From assembly GCA_963995505.1 (NCBI GenBank), contig OZ023185.1, positions 17,433,691 to 17,497,690 of the forward strand: a DNA stretch of 64,000 bases, in the 5' to 3' direction. This DNA comes from Hypericum androsaemum. Lineage: Eukaryota > Streptophyta > Magnoliopsida > Malpighiales > Hypericaceae. The stretch's first letter is position 1, and each line of letters opens with the position of its first letter. A model generated the notes under the pieces. It ran no database searches and was not told the DNA's origin. It worked only from the letters and a program-made list of their open reading frames with translations. This document shows, piece by piece, positions 45,491 through 57,986 of the stretch. Made by a program: the position numbers and the translations under genes.

Positions 45491-46235
45491 GAGATAATTA
45501 CTGAGAGGACCCCAGGGTATAGTTAAATAGACTCCGATGATCCTGTAGTTTTCCTACTAATTGCTGAGCTCCTATCGTTTGGTTAGTATTATACTTTCGG
45601 GTCCCTGACTCAAGTAAATGACTTAAATACCCTTGCAATTAAAAAAATCAATTTCGAGAAGAACGGCACAAAGAACACATCCGCGGCATCGAGATCTGAA
45701 ACCCTAACCGCCTCCATCCCCCCATTCTCCTCCCCCCACAGCAACGACGCCATTATTCAGTACTCCACACTGTGCTATTTTCGGAGCTCCGTGTTGGGGG
45801 GCCAACGGAGTCGGTGAAGACGAGGAGCGCCACGAACGCAATCGAGAGTGCCGCTTTCCCGTACATTTTTTTCCCGTTCCATTTTCGGGTTGCTTGGGGA
45901 GCTGATGCGGTGGGGATATATGTAAAAGAAAACGGGTGGAATGGCTTGGAATTGGAGATGGCTTTTATTTTATTTTTTTCTCGACTGTCAGATTCTCTCG
46001 ACAGGAACGACGAAGATGGAGGCCGAACCACGAAGAAGAAGACGAACATGGAGAAGACCAGAAGGGCATATCAGTCATTTTAAATATAAAATAAGAAAAA
46101 GTTGATTAATGACATCAGCCAAGGACCCGAGTGTATAATAATAATCAAACTACAGGGCTCAGCAATTAGTAGGGAAACTACAGGGTCCTCAGAGTCTATT
46201 TGACTATACCCTGGGGTCCCCTCAGTAATTATCTC
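45491..46235. mobile_element. MULE-type TIR element
   Basis: Arms starting GAGATAATTACTGAGAGGAC and its inverted copy match for about 130 bases. A perfect 9-bp duplication AATAAAATA lies at 45482-45490 and 46236-46244. The core contains short frames on both strands, none recognised. Confidence 0.9.
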
Positions 46236-46624
46236 AATAAAATAATGTATTTCGCTTGTTTCGGTTTTGGACTGGTTGTTACCTTTTGACTTTCTTTCAC
46301 AGTGAAGTTAATCCAAGTAGCCAATGAACTATTGATTGGTTATATTTTATTTCTTACAAGTCCTTTTCGCGATTGAACCTAATCTTCTTTATTTTTTCAG
46401 ACAAAAATATTGTAGTTTGAACTTAGAAAAAATAACTAACAATATTAAACGGTAATAGAAAATACGAAGACTTTTATTTATTACGTAATTTATTGATCCG
46501 TTCACATATATATCAGTCTACACCAAAACAATAATCTGTATGGAAATAACATATTAAAATTCCAATTCCAAATTTAAATTAGAGTTCAATTAGAAGTATC
46601 TTTGCTAAGCATTCTGTACGATCG

Positions 46625-48914
46625 GTTGTGGATTGAGTCCGGAGTAAAGGGGGGTCATTTCAGACTGTTTGGATTGAAAGATCGATAATAGTATGTCCCG
46701 GTTCTGACAATGGGCATGTGGTTACGACACTGGCAAGTTCAGTTATTGATAATGGCCCGCATGCTACGACAATGGCATGCCCAGTTATCGATAACGACAT
46801 GTCGGTGACGGTGATCCTCTGCTGCGTGCGGGATTTTTTCATTTTTATCCCTGTATTTTAACTTTTTTGCAAAAAAATCTCGCGTGTTCTTTAGTCTAAA
46901 CAGTTCGGAATGGACCCATTCAGGGGTGGAGTCACGTTTAACACTTAATTTTTTTTATAACTAGGTATATTTTTTAATGTATATCCCCGCTAAAATTAGA
47001 AATTGACCATACTAAAAAATTAATCAACCTAAAAATTGAAACTAAATCTTAAAAAAATTTAGGCATTCCTTAATCTTTTAATATATATTATAAAATATTA
47101 ATTAGTCTAACTATACTACCATAAATAATAAAGCAATCAACTAAAAAAAATTAAAAAGATAGTAACTACCTACCTAGCCTAGCTCAGTGGCCCACGCAGG
47201 CAAAAACATAATGGAAAAATAAAAATCAAAAGCACGCACCCCCCACGCAAGCAAATAGAAAAGGAAAAAAAAATCAAACTCACGCTAAAAAGAAAGAGAA
47301 AATTTAAGCATTCTGATACAAGTGCTCCTTCACTCGAGAAAGGAATTGAGTTAACATTTATGAAGTATTGATTAAATTTGTCCAGATTACGTGGACAATG
47401 GTACGATGGAGCAAGTAATATGAGAGGAGAATTCAGGGTTAAAAAGTATAATTATGAGGGAGAATGAATCTGCGCATTATGTTCACTGCTTTGCTCACAA
47501 GCTTCAGTTATCATTTGTAGTTGTTGCTAAAAATATCGATCATGTTGCATCTCTATTCAACGTGATAGCTATGGTCTTAAATGTTGTTGGGGCATCATGT
47601 CGACGTCGTGATATTTTGAGAAAACAAGATGCTGCTAGAATTGTCAAGTGATTAGAAAAGAACTTGGTGTTAGACGAGCATGTGACACAAGATGGGGTTC
47701 ACATTATGGTTCACTTCTAAATTTACAACTAATGTTCGATTCCGTGATCAAAATAATATTTTTTCTTAAGAAATTTATTTTTATATTAATTAATTCCTAT
47801 ATCTTTAAGTACTTTATTATTATTAATTATTTATGCATGCACAAAAGTTAATTAATTTTTTTCAACTTTCTAATAAAAGTATTGGATACCGTAGTTGAGG
47901 ATGGAACTAAATCTATTCAACGAGTTGAAGCTAATTCTCTATTGGAGTCACTTCAATTATTTGACTTTATATTCAGTTTTCATCTTATGAAGAGCATATT
48001 AGGAGTCACCAATGAATTATCACAGACTTTACAACGAAAGGATCAAAATATTGCTAAAGCCATGACACTAGTAAAAGTGTCAAAACAAAGGTTACAATAT
48101 TTAAGAGATACATGGTGGACTTATTTGCTATTAGAAGCTTCAACATTTTGCACAGAACGTGAGTTTATTGTTCTACATATGGAACATATGTTTCAGCAAA
48201 GTGGAAGATCTCGGCGCAAAAATTTTCAGGTTACTAATCTGCACCATTATCAAGTTGATATTTTCTATGCAATTATAGATACGCAGCTTCAGAAATTAAA
48301 TAGTCAGTTTATTGAGATCAACACTAAATTACTTCTTGGTGTGGCATGTTTGAGTCCGGATGAATCATTTGCTACTTTTGATAAGAAAAAATTGCTTGGT
48401 CTGACTAAGTTTTATCTACGTGACTTTTTGTCATTGGATATCTTGACACTGGATAGTCAGTTGGATAATTATATTGCTGACATGAGATCTAATGATGAAT
48501 TTTATGATATAAAGATATTCGATATTTTGGCTCAGAAGTTGGTGCAAACACAGAGAGATCTCATTTATCCTACGGTATTTCAGCTTCTGAAATTAGCTTT
48601 GATATTACCGGTTGCGACTGCAAGTTTTGAGAGAGCCTTTTCTGCCATGAATATTTTGAAGAATTATTTTCGCAACAAGATGGGAGATCAATTGCTAGCT
48701 GATTGTTTAATTACATATATCGAGAAAGACGTATTTGATTGTATTGACAATGTAGCTATTATGGAGCGATTTCAACGCATGAGTAATCGTAGAGGATAAT
48801 TATAAATGTTGTAATTACATATGTTGAATTTTTTGAAAAAAATATATTGTCCCCACTTCTCAAATTTTCTGACTCCGTCCCTGAGCCCATTCCAGATCCA
48901 ATCCAACCCATGTA
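46625..48914. mobile_element. Unclassified TIR element split by a hAT insertion
   Basis: The left part (46625-46920) starts GGTTGTGGATTGAGTCCGGA; the right remainder (48892-48914) reads CCAGATCCAATCCAACCC, which completes the inverted terminal repeat once the hAT element at 46921-48883 is removed. The same family occurs complete at 57413-57815; both share an internal block ending in TTTTTTGCAAAAAA. Confidence 0.65.
46921..48883 (+). mobile_element. Degenerate hAT transposon (TTF-type transposase)
   Basis: The ends CAGGGGTGGAGTCA (46921) and TGACTCCGTCCCTG (to 48883) form a hAT-type terminal inverted repeat. The 8-bp flanks GACCCATT (46913-46920) and AGCCCATT (48884-48891) are a mutated target duplication. 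Inside is a transposase remnant: LRGQWYDGASNMRGEF (about 47384), HYVHCFAHKLQLSFV (47470s), VRRACDTRWGSHYGSLLNL (47660s), then a 300-codon open stretch (47882-48799) with LHLMKSILGVTNELSQ-like helices and the C-terminal dimerisation motif ALILPVATASFERAFSAMNI. The N-terminal zinc finger is missing and the frame is broken near 47650 and 47745, so it is inactive. Confidence 0.9.
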
Positions 48915-50030
48915 TGATGCAATCGCATATTTCCCATGGATTTTTTAAAAACTAATTACATTTAAAATTGAGTACTGTCTGTTTTTATATATCCGCCTAA
49001 AATTTGTAGTAGGTGGCAATGAAATTATAGAAATGAAAAGGTCGCTAGGTAAAATCCAAAAGAACCGACATAGGGAAGTGTTTTGGAAGAGAAGACGAGA
49101 GAAGCGGACAAAGAGACAAGGCCAATTTCCTCTTCTGACATATTATAGACTACAGCCACATGTTTTTATTTTATCCACGGATGTCCCAACGAGTCAGCCG
49201 CCATTAACACTCACGCCGTTTTCTCCCACTCCACTTTTCCATTTGATCTACTTGGATTATTTCAATTTTAAGTTGGATATAGTTTTGAACGATGGAAAAA
49301 GTAATGCACGTTACGAAATTATTATGTTTTTAAATCATTTTATATCTGCATGATAGATCTCCAGTGAATTTTAACTGCTATATTTTGAAATTAATCATAA
49401 TAATCTAGATATTTTAAGCAGTAATTGTGAGAAAATACTCATCGACAACTCAAACCATACCCATTTTATGATGAATGCACATAAAATGGAATGAAGCGAG
49501 ATTGAGACAAAGATAATGATGGAGATATTACCATACATATAATCATGGATAAAGATGCACCAAAAATTATTTTCAAATATTTAAATAAATTATTAGAAGG
49601 TTATTTTTGCTGAATTATACTTTTCTACAATTTTTTCCGTATAAAATTAGATTAATCAATTTAATAAATAAAATTTTAGAAGAAAATAAATCAAACTAAC
49701 TTGTACAAACAATAAATCACTAAAAATATCTGAATAGTAATAAATTATATGTTTAAGAATGTTTCGAATCCAAGGAAGGAATGAGTCACTCCCCGACTAG
49801 TTAAGAAGAGCTTGGAAAATTCCAATAGCCACCAATTATTTTTTTTAATCTCTAATATTCTCTATTTTTATTGAACCAGTTAATTCGAATTCAAATAAAA
49901 TCTTTTATAGGTGTCAAATTTTTCATAACACTAGATTTCCAATATTCCAAATCGACCCATATTTGATTTAAACGAAGGGGGGCTTCGATGCAGCGGGAAA
50001 ACTCCCTGGCAACGGTGAAAAAAGAATGTT

Positions 50031-51166
50031 GGGATAAGTTCATTGTAGTACTCTGTAGTTGTACCTGTTTTGCCTGGAGTACCATGTGATTTCAAATTGG
50101 TATTTTAGTACCCTGTGGTTGACCTCCAACTTTCCGGGCAGCTGCTTTTGAAACCCGCCCGAAACATCGTCGTTTTGAGACCACGTAGAAGGCGTGGCGC
50201 CCGACTTTTATAAGTTAAAGCTAACGTGGACTGTGATAAATTATCTATTCAGTCCTTAATTTATTTAAAATAGATTTAAATATTCTCCCCTCCTCCTCAT
50301 CCTTCCCCGTCCCTTCTTCCTCGATCCGTCCGTTCACCTCGTCTATTCACCTGTTCCAAGCTCACACAATTTCCCGTCTGTTCACCTCGTTGTTCTCCTT
50401 CTCTGATCCGTCCTCCCTGGCAGAAAACAAAGAAGATCCCGGCTCACACCCTTCCTCTCGGCTCACACCCTTCCTCTCGGCCTCCCCCTCCGACGACGAC
50501 GGGCACAACCCAGAAGACTAGCGCTGCCACAAAGACATCTAACCCCCTCCGACAGCGACGAGACCGAGGCAAGCTCGCCCTTGAGCCTCCTTCCCCGGAA
50601 TGGTGAGCCCAGAAAAACCCCTAGCACGTCGTCGAGCTCCAGGTGGCATCTCCGACCTGCCTCGTCGATGACCAGCAGTGGCGGTTCGTTTCCAGCAAAA
50701 CCCAGCCCCAAAAATCGGACCACCGAGGTACTCGGTGAACATTGCGACGGGACAGGGGGGTTGCCTCAGTCTCGATTTGGGTTAATTTTGTCTTGGTTAA
50801 TTTTGTCTCAATTTTTTCTTGAATCAAGTGGGTTTGATGAATCGTTGTCGCCAAAGATGTCTGTGTATTGCCGGAGAAGACAACCCAATAATTTTTTTGT
50901 TAATTTTTTTGAAGGAAAAAAAATTAGGGACTTAATAGGTAATTTACCATGGTTTACGTCAACTTTAACCTAAGAAAGTCATCCGCCATGTGTCTTTCAC
51001 GTCGTCTCAAAATAACGTCGTTTAGGGCAGGTTTGGATGGGTAGCTGCCCTGGATCTGCCCAGAAAGTTGGAGGTCAACCACAGGGTACTAAAATACCAA
51101 TTTAAAACTACATAGTACTCCAGGCAAAATAGGTAAAACTACAAGATACTAAAATGAACTTATCGC
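50031..51166. mobile_element. MULE-type element upstream of RIN4
   Basis: Arms of about 170 bases (GGGATAAGTTCATTGTAGTA and inverted copy, with AGTACCCTGTGGTTGACC) flank a GC-rich core at 50320-50760. The 9-bp flanks AAGAATGTT (50022-50030) and AAGAATCTT (51167-51175) differ at one base. The core has an open minus-strand frame (MVRFLGLGFAGNEPPLLVID) of unknown origin. The stretch 48915-50020 before it is AT-rich with no gene. Confidence 0.88.
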
Positions 51167-51606
51167 AAGAATCTTTAACGGAGTTAAATTAAATGCATTA
51201 AATTAAATTAGTACGTAAGGTTGACATAGAAAGAGACAGTCCGAAGGTGACAGACAGAAACAGAGGTTTTCAACGTTAAAAAACTTTTACAGCGAGAGAG
51301 GGAAAACGAGGAGAGAAAGGTCAAACATTACCGGGTCGATCTCGGTCAATGGTCGATAAACCCCTCCCTCCGTCTCTCTCCCTCTCTCTTCCCGTTCACA
51401 TCTTTCTCCCCATTTTTCTCTCCCAATTCTTTGAAAAGTTTTCCCTTTTCTTCTTCTGTGTTGGCCGGCCATTGGAGGGCAACCCTTTGTTTTGGCCTTT
51501 TTAAAAGGTTTCTCGAGCTTTTATGTCACGGAAGCTCGGGTCTTTCTCGAAGAAGTTATAATCCGCGAGGTTTCTGCTGTTCTTCCAATTGCGATTAGAG
51601 ATTGAA

Positions 51607-54261
51607 ATGGCCGTAAGTTTGTGTTCTCTTACTTCGATTGTCTTAGTGCGCTTGCTATAATTAGTAGTGGAGGACTTTGTTAGGGCACGATTAATTGCGG
51701 CGCTTTGAACCAAGTTTTTGGTCAACTGCTGCTCAGAGATGGTTTTGGTTGTTGGTGTTGACTTTTTCTTGGAAGGGAAGGTCTGAATTTGCCGTATCTT
51801 CTTGGTCAGCTGAGTTTTGTCTATGTTGGAAAACTGCTGAAATTTGTTCCGAGTGCTTTATTCGTAAGATGTTTGTATGTTGCTGATGGTAGATTGTCAA
51901 TTACATTGATTTCGTATCGTCGGTTCCTTGTTGATCTCGAAGCTCTTGAACTTGTTGGGCATGGATTAACGATGTTTACCGCGTATTAATTGGCTTCATA
52001 AGTATGTGAACGGTGTAGATCTCGCGAGCAGAGTTCCAAGGACAGCTTTGGTTTTCTTGCTTTGAGTTGAGCCCCGAAGCCGAAACTCTGTAGTAGCAGA
52101 CGAGTGTGTTTCAACTTCAGGATTGTAGTATCACAAAGAGTTTGAAGCTTTATTTTGTGAGCATAATGTCGTAGTAAGTTGCATGTCTATCTACTTTTCT
52201 TCCTCAAAAAGAAGTCCATCTATTTTTCTTTCTCCCAATGACTACTGCTGGAGATTGATAGTAGAGTTGGTTTTGGACCTTCTTAATGAATTGTAGAGTT
52301 AGTTACTCCCATCTTCTTTTTCTCGAACTAAGTTGGTTAGCTTCTTTCATGAAATTTCCAGAGTAAGAGTGCCGTGGCTGAAGTTTTCTGGTTTTGTTGC
52401 TCCCAATTTCAGTTTATTTTCCAGTAAAGCTCCTCTTGTTCAGTTGTCTACTACCCTTGAAAATTATGAATGCTTCTTCGTGCTTTACGGCCTGCAATTA
52501 GCTAAGTACTATCAAGTGTAGAACAAATCTAAATGCAGTCCTAGTATCAGCATCTGTATATGTTTATGTTGAACACTTGTGATTGAGAATATAATATCGG
52601 CCTGCGTAATTACTAACTTGCATTGATGGAAGATTCGTGAGAGCAGGTTTGCGGTAGACAATGGTGTAATTGTATGATCTTGGTTAATTTCTCTGATTAG
52701 GCTTGTGGCTCCATCACTTATGTCTATACTTTCTGAAGCGGACCTTCTGCCTCTCCAGCCCTCTCTCTTTATCCCTCTAAGCAGTTCCATTCGGACTTAT
52801 TACTGGTTTACCTAGTTGCTCGTTTCTCTCTATGACATTGGCTTACCTAGTTCTTATTTCATTATTCATGCTTTTGAGATGATAAATCGTAATCTGTCAT
52901 GGGAGATAGTCCTTTCTCATTTAGTATTTGCAGTCAATTTGAATGGTCAAATAGCAGATATGGCTTCCATTTGAGTAGTCAGCAGCAATAACCTTCTTTA
53001 ACTAGGCCCTCTATATATAGCATGAGAACAATTTTCCTGCCACTTATTTAGGGCCTTCATGTGGAGGTTATGCTTTGAAAATGACTTAGCAACGATTATT
53101 TACATTGGTGGTTATTGACTACTCTTCCTGTTGTTCCAGCAACGGTCCACTGTTCCCCAGTTTGGCAATTGGGAAGGTGCTGATGATGTTCCTTACACAG
53201 TTTACTTTGATAAGGCTCGGCAGGGTCGATCTGGAGGAAAAATCATAAATCCCAATGATCCTCAACAGAACCCTGATTTAGTTCCTAACCATGCACCTCC
53301 AGCTCCAGGTACTCCATCTCGAGCCAGACCTGGGTCAGAGGCAGCTGGACGAGGACCTGTAAGGCAAGCACATGAGCGTGTGCGAAGTAGGGAAGAGAAT
53401 GACATCAGACAATATGTGAATTCTCCAGCCCGCAATGACAATGTGAATCGCAGAGCTGGGACTGAGTCAGTACCTCAACGTTATGGAGGCCGTGGTGAAA
53501 CCCATAGAAGACCTGGGAAACCTGGTGTCGGGTCAGAGAACAGCTTTGAGCGGTCACCCCTCCATCCTCATGCCAGGATCTCCGGGAGGGGTAGTGGAGG
53601 TCAATCACCTGCATCGGATGGCAAGGGTGCACATGACAGTAGCCATGGTACTCCTGGAAGAACTAGACTAAGACCGAGAGGCGACGACAGTGTACGTTCT
53701 ATCCACCTGAACCTTTCAATTGATCATCCTTGAAACAACAATCTATCAAGTTACTTCATACATTTACATCCGACTTGCTATTTTTGATACTGAAAGTTGT
53801 ATGCTTAGCTTCCATTCTGAATTTTGTCTTTCGGAATATGGTTTCTTGTGCAAGGACCATAACACATTGTATCATATGAACAATCATTCTCTCTTCCCCT
53901 GCAACAATCTCTTCCCAAGTTTTACTGATGATGAGTGTTGTTTTGGCCGCCGCAGCCAGACAAGGGTGCTGCGGTGCCAAGATTTGGAGAGTGGGACGAG
54001 AGCAACCCTGCATCAGCCGATGGTTATACTCACATCTTCAACCAAGTGCGAGAAGAAAGGAACCAAGTCGGCGGTGGCAGGACACCTAGCAGGCCCTCTG
54101 AGCCATCTCATAGTAGTGGTTACAGACAAACTCCTAATGATGGCTCCAAGGTATACTCGTCGCTTCTCTTCTACCGTGCCATCTTATCCGCGCTGCAAAT
54201 AACTTCTGAGCCTTCTATCCTTTGACATTTACAGGGATGCTGCTTCCCGTGGTGTCGTTGA
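51607..54261 (+). CDS. RIN4: RIN4-like immune regulator (two NOI motifs)
   Basis: Exons 51607-51612 (only ATG GCC), 53140-53691, 53956-54150 and 54235-54261 join to 780 bases, 259 codons plus stop, all in phase 0. The first NOI motif is [20 protein letters not shown] with [20 protein letters not shown] after it (residues 5-50). The second is [20 protein letters not shown], then [11 protein letters not shown] (residues about 191-221). VPxFGxW is the core of the protease cleavage sites known in RIN4. The end GCCFPWCR is the cysteine cluster used for palmitoylation and membrane attachment. Family knowledge: RIN4 is a plasma-membrane regulator guarded by NLR immune receptors. The middle is disordered, rich in Arg, Gly, Pro and Ser. 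The two-codon first exon and 1527-bp first intron agree with plant RIN4 genes. 54262-54724 is downstream DNA without other features. Confidence 0.93.
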
Positions 54262-55035
54262 AAAGATCATCAAACTTGGCACAAAAACAATAAGCCTTCC
54301 GGGACCTGTAAATACTCTTGAATTTGCTCTCCTGTGGAGCAACTTTCTTTGAATTGCCCTCATATCCTCTCTGATTAACTGTGTTCCATTCGAGGGGCTA
54401 AAAATATTTGGTGTCTGTGATGGGAATGTTGTCTTCTTATTTTGATGGTTATGGTTCATTTTCCCTTTCCACCTTTTGGTCTTGTCTACATTTTAAATGG
54501 ATTTGCCTGCTATACAGATTCTTCAGAAGAAATTCTTTTATTCACGACAATTAACTAGTTTGTCGTATGAGTGCTTTCTTCTGTGTTTTTATGTAATGAA
54601 ATGTAAGAGTACCTGTTAGCAACTTATCAAAAAATGTTTTTTTGGGTAGCCCTTTTATGTATTTACTATTTAGGTATTACAAGGTTATTTTAATTTCATT
54701 GAGATATTAAAACAAATTTGCATGCTCTTAGATAGGCGTGACCATGAATCGAATCGAGTTCGAATTATAATTTGTCAAATTTGAATTAACAAAATCATGA
54801 TGCATATTCAATTCGTCCAAAAATAAATTCGAATACGAATTATAAGATGCCGAATTCAAATTTATTTTGAATTTGGTTTAAATTTTCATTTTTTTAAATT
54901 TTCTAAACATTTTGGGAAAATAAATAAATGAAAGATTGGACTTGCAATTAATGTACCAATTAAGTTGCTTACGTATCCTTAGCTCCAAAGGAATCAAAGC
55001 CCACGTAGTTCTCTTACCTTTATAGAGCTACTTAC

Positions 55036-55556
55036 CTAGTCGGATGTATTTGAGCTTTCACCGGTAGAGGTATCATCGAGGTCGTATAGTTGTTCGGTAT
55101 TTTTCCAAACCAATTCTTGTTGTCGTCTATCCGTCTTGGTCCAATCGTCAAGCAATGCTTGTGCCTCCAAACATTTCGGTGTCATTGAGTAGCGGAGTTC
55201 GTCCAAAATGTCACCTCCGGCACTAAATGCTTGTTCCACTGCAACCGTTGAAACTAAACTAGCAAGCACCTCTTTTGCAACCATCGACATAACTGAAAAT
55301 TGAACCAAATGGTTCTTCCACCATAGTAACAAAGCAAAACTCCAAGGTGCAACATCGGTAAGCTCAAATTCGGTGTTAATATATGTATCAAATTTCGAAT
55401 TGGATAAACTAGTTCCTTTTGCTCTTTTTTTGTTTTTTTCATTAGCAATTTTTTCGCAAAACTAAATTTAGTAGCAATTTGTGAGGGAGATGGAGTTGGA
55501 TCATTAGATGTAGAAGTACTACTAGCCATATTACAATATTCACTCATTAAATCCAT
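55036..55556 (-). pseudogene. hAT transposase C-terminal remnant
   Basis: The minus strand reads MSMVAKEVLASLVSTVAVEQ, AFSAGGDILDELRYSMTPKC and LEAQALLDDW, the dimerisation domain of BED-type hAT transposases. Upstream (55254-55556) a second frame encodes a Ser/Thr-rich stretch and a Lys-rich stretch that should join it, so there is a frameshift. Catalytic and zinc-finger regions are absent. Confidence 0.85.
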
Positions 55557-55981
55557 AGGATCCTTTTTTACTTCATTTATAAGTTTATTAACATAAGTTT
55601 CTCAATTAAAACTGTTTAAAAAAAACTTCCAAATTTTCATAATAACTATGTAACAAAGTTTGTAAACCATCAATTTTAATATTCGGATTAAAAAAGTAAA
55701 TTGGTAATATGACTAATTATGTAACTAATAATAAGATTAAAATAGCTAATCAGTAAACTTTAGGAGAAAATACTTATAGGGATCAAATATCAATAGTTAC
55801 ATTAGAGAATTAGAGATTGAGATTGAATGGTGTAAATGCTGGAAAATAGAAGGGGGTATTTATAGTGTTTTAGAAGTAAATTGAAATTATTAAAAAAATT
55901 AAAAGAAAAACCGAAGGGCTATTTTTTTTGTTACATAACGGAAACCTGAACTTGCAAGAATAAATTTGGATTATTAAAAAA

Positions 55982-57373
55982 GGTAAATTACTCTCAAGTC
56001 CCTGACCTTTGGTCCCTCTCTCTCTAGGGTCCCTGACTTTTGGAAAATGATTGTCCTGTCCCTAAGTTTTTATGATAATAGACTCTCGGGTCCTTGGTGC
56101 CGAAATATTTCATATTCTCCGGCGAACTCCCACTTGAAAAGACTAAAATACCCCTCCTTTATTAAAAAATAAAAAATTCCTCTTTCCTTCCCTTTTCTTC
56201 TTCCTCTCACTTCATCTTCTTCCTCCAACTTTAATCAAAACCAAGAACCAAACTCAAACCTTAATGAAAATCAAAACTAATTAAAAGAATAAAAATTTGA
56301 AAACTCCAGTTCGAATTAAAAATCCAAGATATGGAACCCTAATTTTGGTGGTCAGGAAGCATCTTCCCTCCCGAAGGTCGTCTTCATCATTGGTGGACTA
56401 CTTTGATACTAAGTTATCCAAACAAGAATAAACTGCTTCAATAATGCGAAATAATTCGACTCAGAACACAAATCCGCACATGAGACTCAATGAAATTACC
56501 TTTTTTTTAACCCAAAGATTTACTTCAATTTCCTCTTTCAAAGGTTTCTTGTTAGCTGCTTAACAAATTAGCTTGGTAGCTGTTCGATTTAGCATTTCAA
56601 GCCTTTGGGTTTTATCCCTGGTAATCTGGGTTGTTGAATTTGCTTGCCCTTGTTTCAATTTTGTACGCTATTTATTGGGATTGAAGTGTGCTTATTTCAT
56701 CCTCAGGCTTGGTGGAGGCTCCAAGCTTCACGTACTGTAACTATGAGATCAAATGCCCAAGCAAGGGTTTAAGTTTAAGGGTTTAAGTTTGGATGGGGAT
56801 TTAAGCTTGGTGGGGGTTCCAATCTTGGTTCCATATGATTTAGCATATGGAGTGGAGACGTACTTGGAAAATTCCAAGCTCCAAATAAAGGGTCTTCTGG
56901 GTTTGTAAAGACAACCCATTTAGAACATGGATTACATGGACCAACCGAGATCCATTAGAACATGGACTGCAATGATGATGATACCGTGGATGGAATAATT
57001 CTTCTTAGGGTTTTTTAAATTAGGGTTCTTCAAGTTTTTAATTCTCTCTAATTAGTTTGATTGTCAGTAAAAAAATTTGGGTTTGAGTTTTGGTTGAAAG
57101 TTGAGAAAGAAGATAAAGTTTGTTTTTTAGAGGAAGAAGATGAAGTGGGAGGAAGAAGAAGAAGAAAGAAAGAGGGATTTTTTATTTTTTAACAAGGGAG
57201 GGACATTTTAGTCTTTTCAAGTGGGAGTTAACCGAAGAATATGAAATATTCCGGTACCAAGGACCCGAGAGTCTATTATCATCAAAACTTAGGGACGGGA
57301 CAATCATTTTCCAAAAGTCAGGGACCCTAGGGGGAGGGGGACCAAACGTCAGAGACTTGAGAGTAATTTTCCC
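55982..57373. mobile_element. MULE-type TIR element nested in hAT element A
   Basis: Arms of nearly 200 bases (GGTAAATTACTCTCAAGTCC... and inverted copy, with CACTTGAAAAGACTAAAAT) are well preserved. Flanks ATTAAAAAA and CTTAAAAAA are a probable 9-bp duplication. The core shows no recognisable gene. Confidence 0.82.
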
Positions 57374-57412
57374 TTAAAAAATTGAAAGAGCCAAACAGCT
57401 ACTTTTTGTGGC

Positions 57413-57815
57413 AGTGGATTGGGTCCGGAGTGAAGAAATCATTCCAGACGGTTTGGAGTGATGGGGGGACTGCGCTGGCATGCGCAGTTATGTGATAATG
57501 ACATGTACAGTTATGTGATAATGACATTTGTTTTTGTGACAGCGGCATGTCCCATTTATGATACTGATACGCGTGGCTTTTTTTATTTTGGTTATCGTAT
57601 TTTAGTATTTTTGCAAAAAAGTCCCAATGGCATGCCCCGGTTACGATACTGGCATGCGCAGTCATGTGATAATGGCATTTGTTTCCGACCTGTGTTTGCG
57701 GGTGACTTTTTTCATTTTGGTCCCCATATTTTTGCATTTTTACAAAAAAACTCTCACGTGTCTTCATTCCGAACGGTTTGGAATGGGGGCATTCTGTACC
57801 CAATCCAACCCCACT
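57413..57815. mobile_element. Unclassified TIR element, second copy
   Basis: It starts TGGATTGGGTCCGGAGTG and ends with the inverted ...CATTCTGTACCCAATCCAACC. Internal repeats of ATGCGCAGTTATGTGATAA occur three times. It is the same family as the element split at 46625-48914. Confidence 0.65.
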
Positions 57816-57986
57816 TTTTTTGGTTTCCAAACGGAAACTTTTTTTTGTTCCAAACCTTTTTTTTAAGAGACAGAAAGATGCCTGACCTGACGCGGGCTTG
57901 GGAGCTGATTGGATTTGACGAGCCTGTCCTCGGAATGGACAAGCCTGAGCTTCGAAGGGACAGGCCTGACGGGGGTTTTGAAATTT

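Noticed and set aside
47882..48799. Functional 305-codon host gene
   Set aside because: It is the C-terminal part of a hAT transposase bounded by hAT ends, with the N-terminus lost and frames broken upstream.
49033..49353. 106-codon Lys/Arg-rich frame on the plus strand
   Set aside because: No domain, no splice partners and AT-rich context; open by chance.
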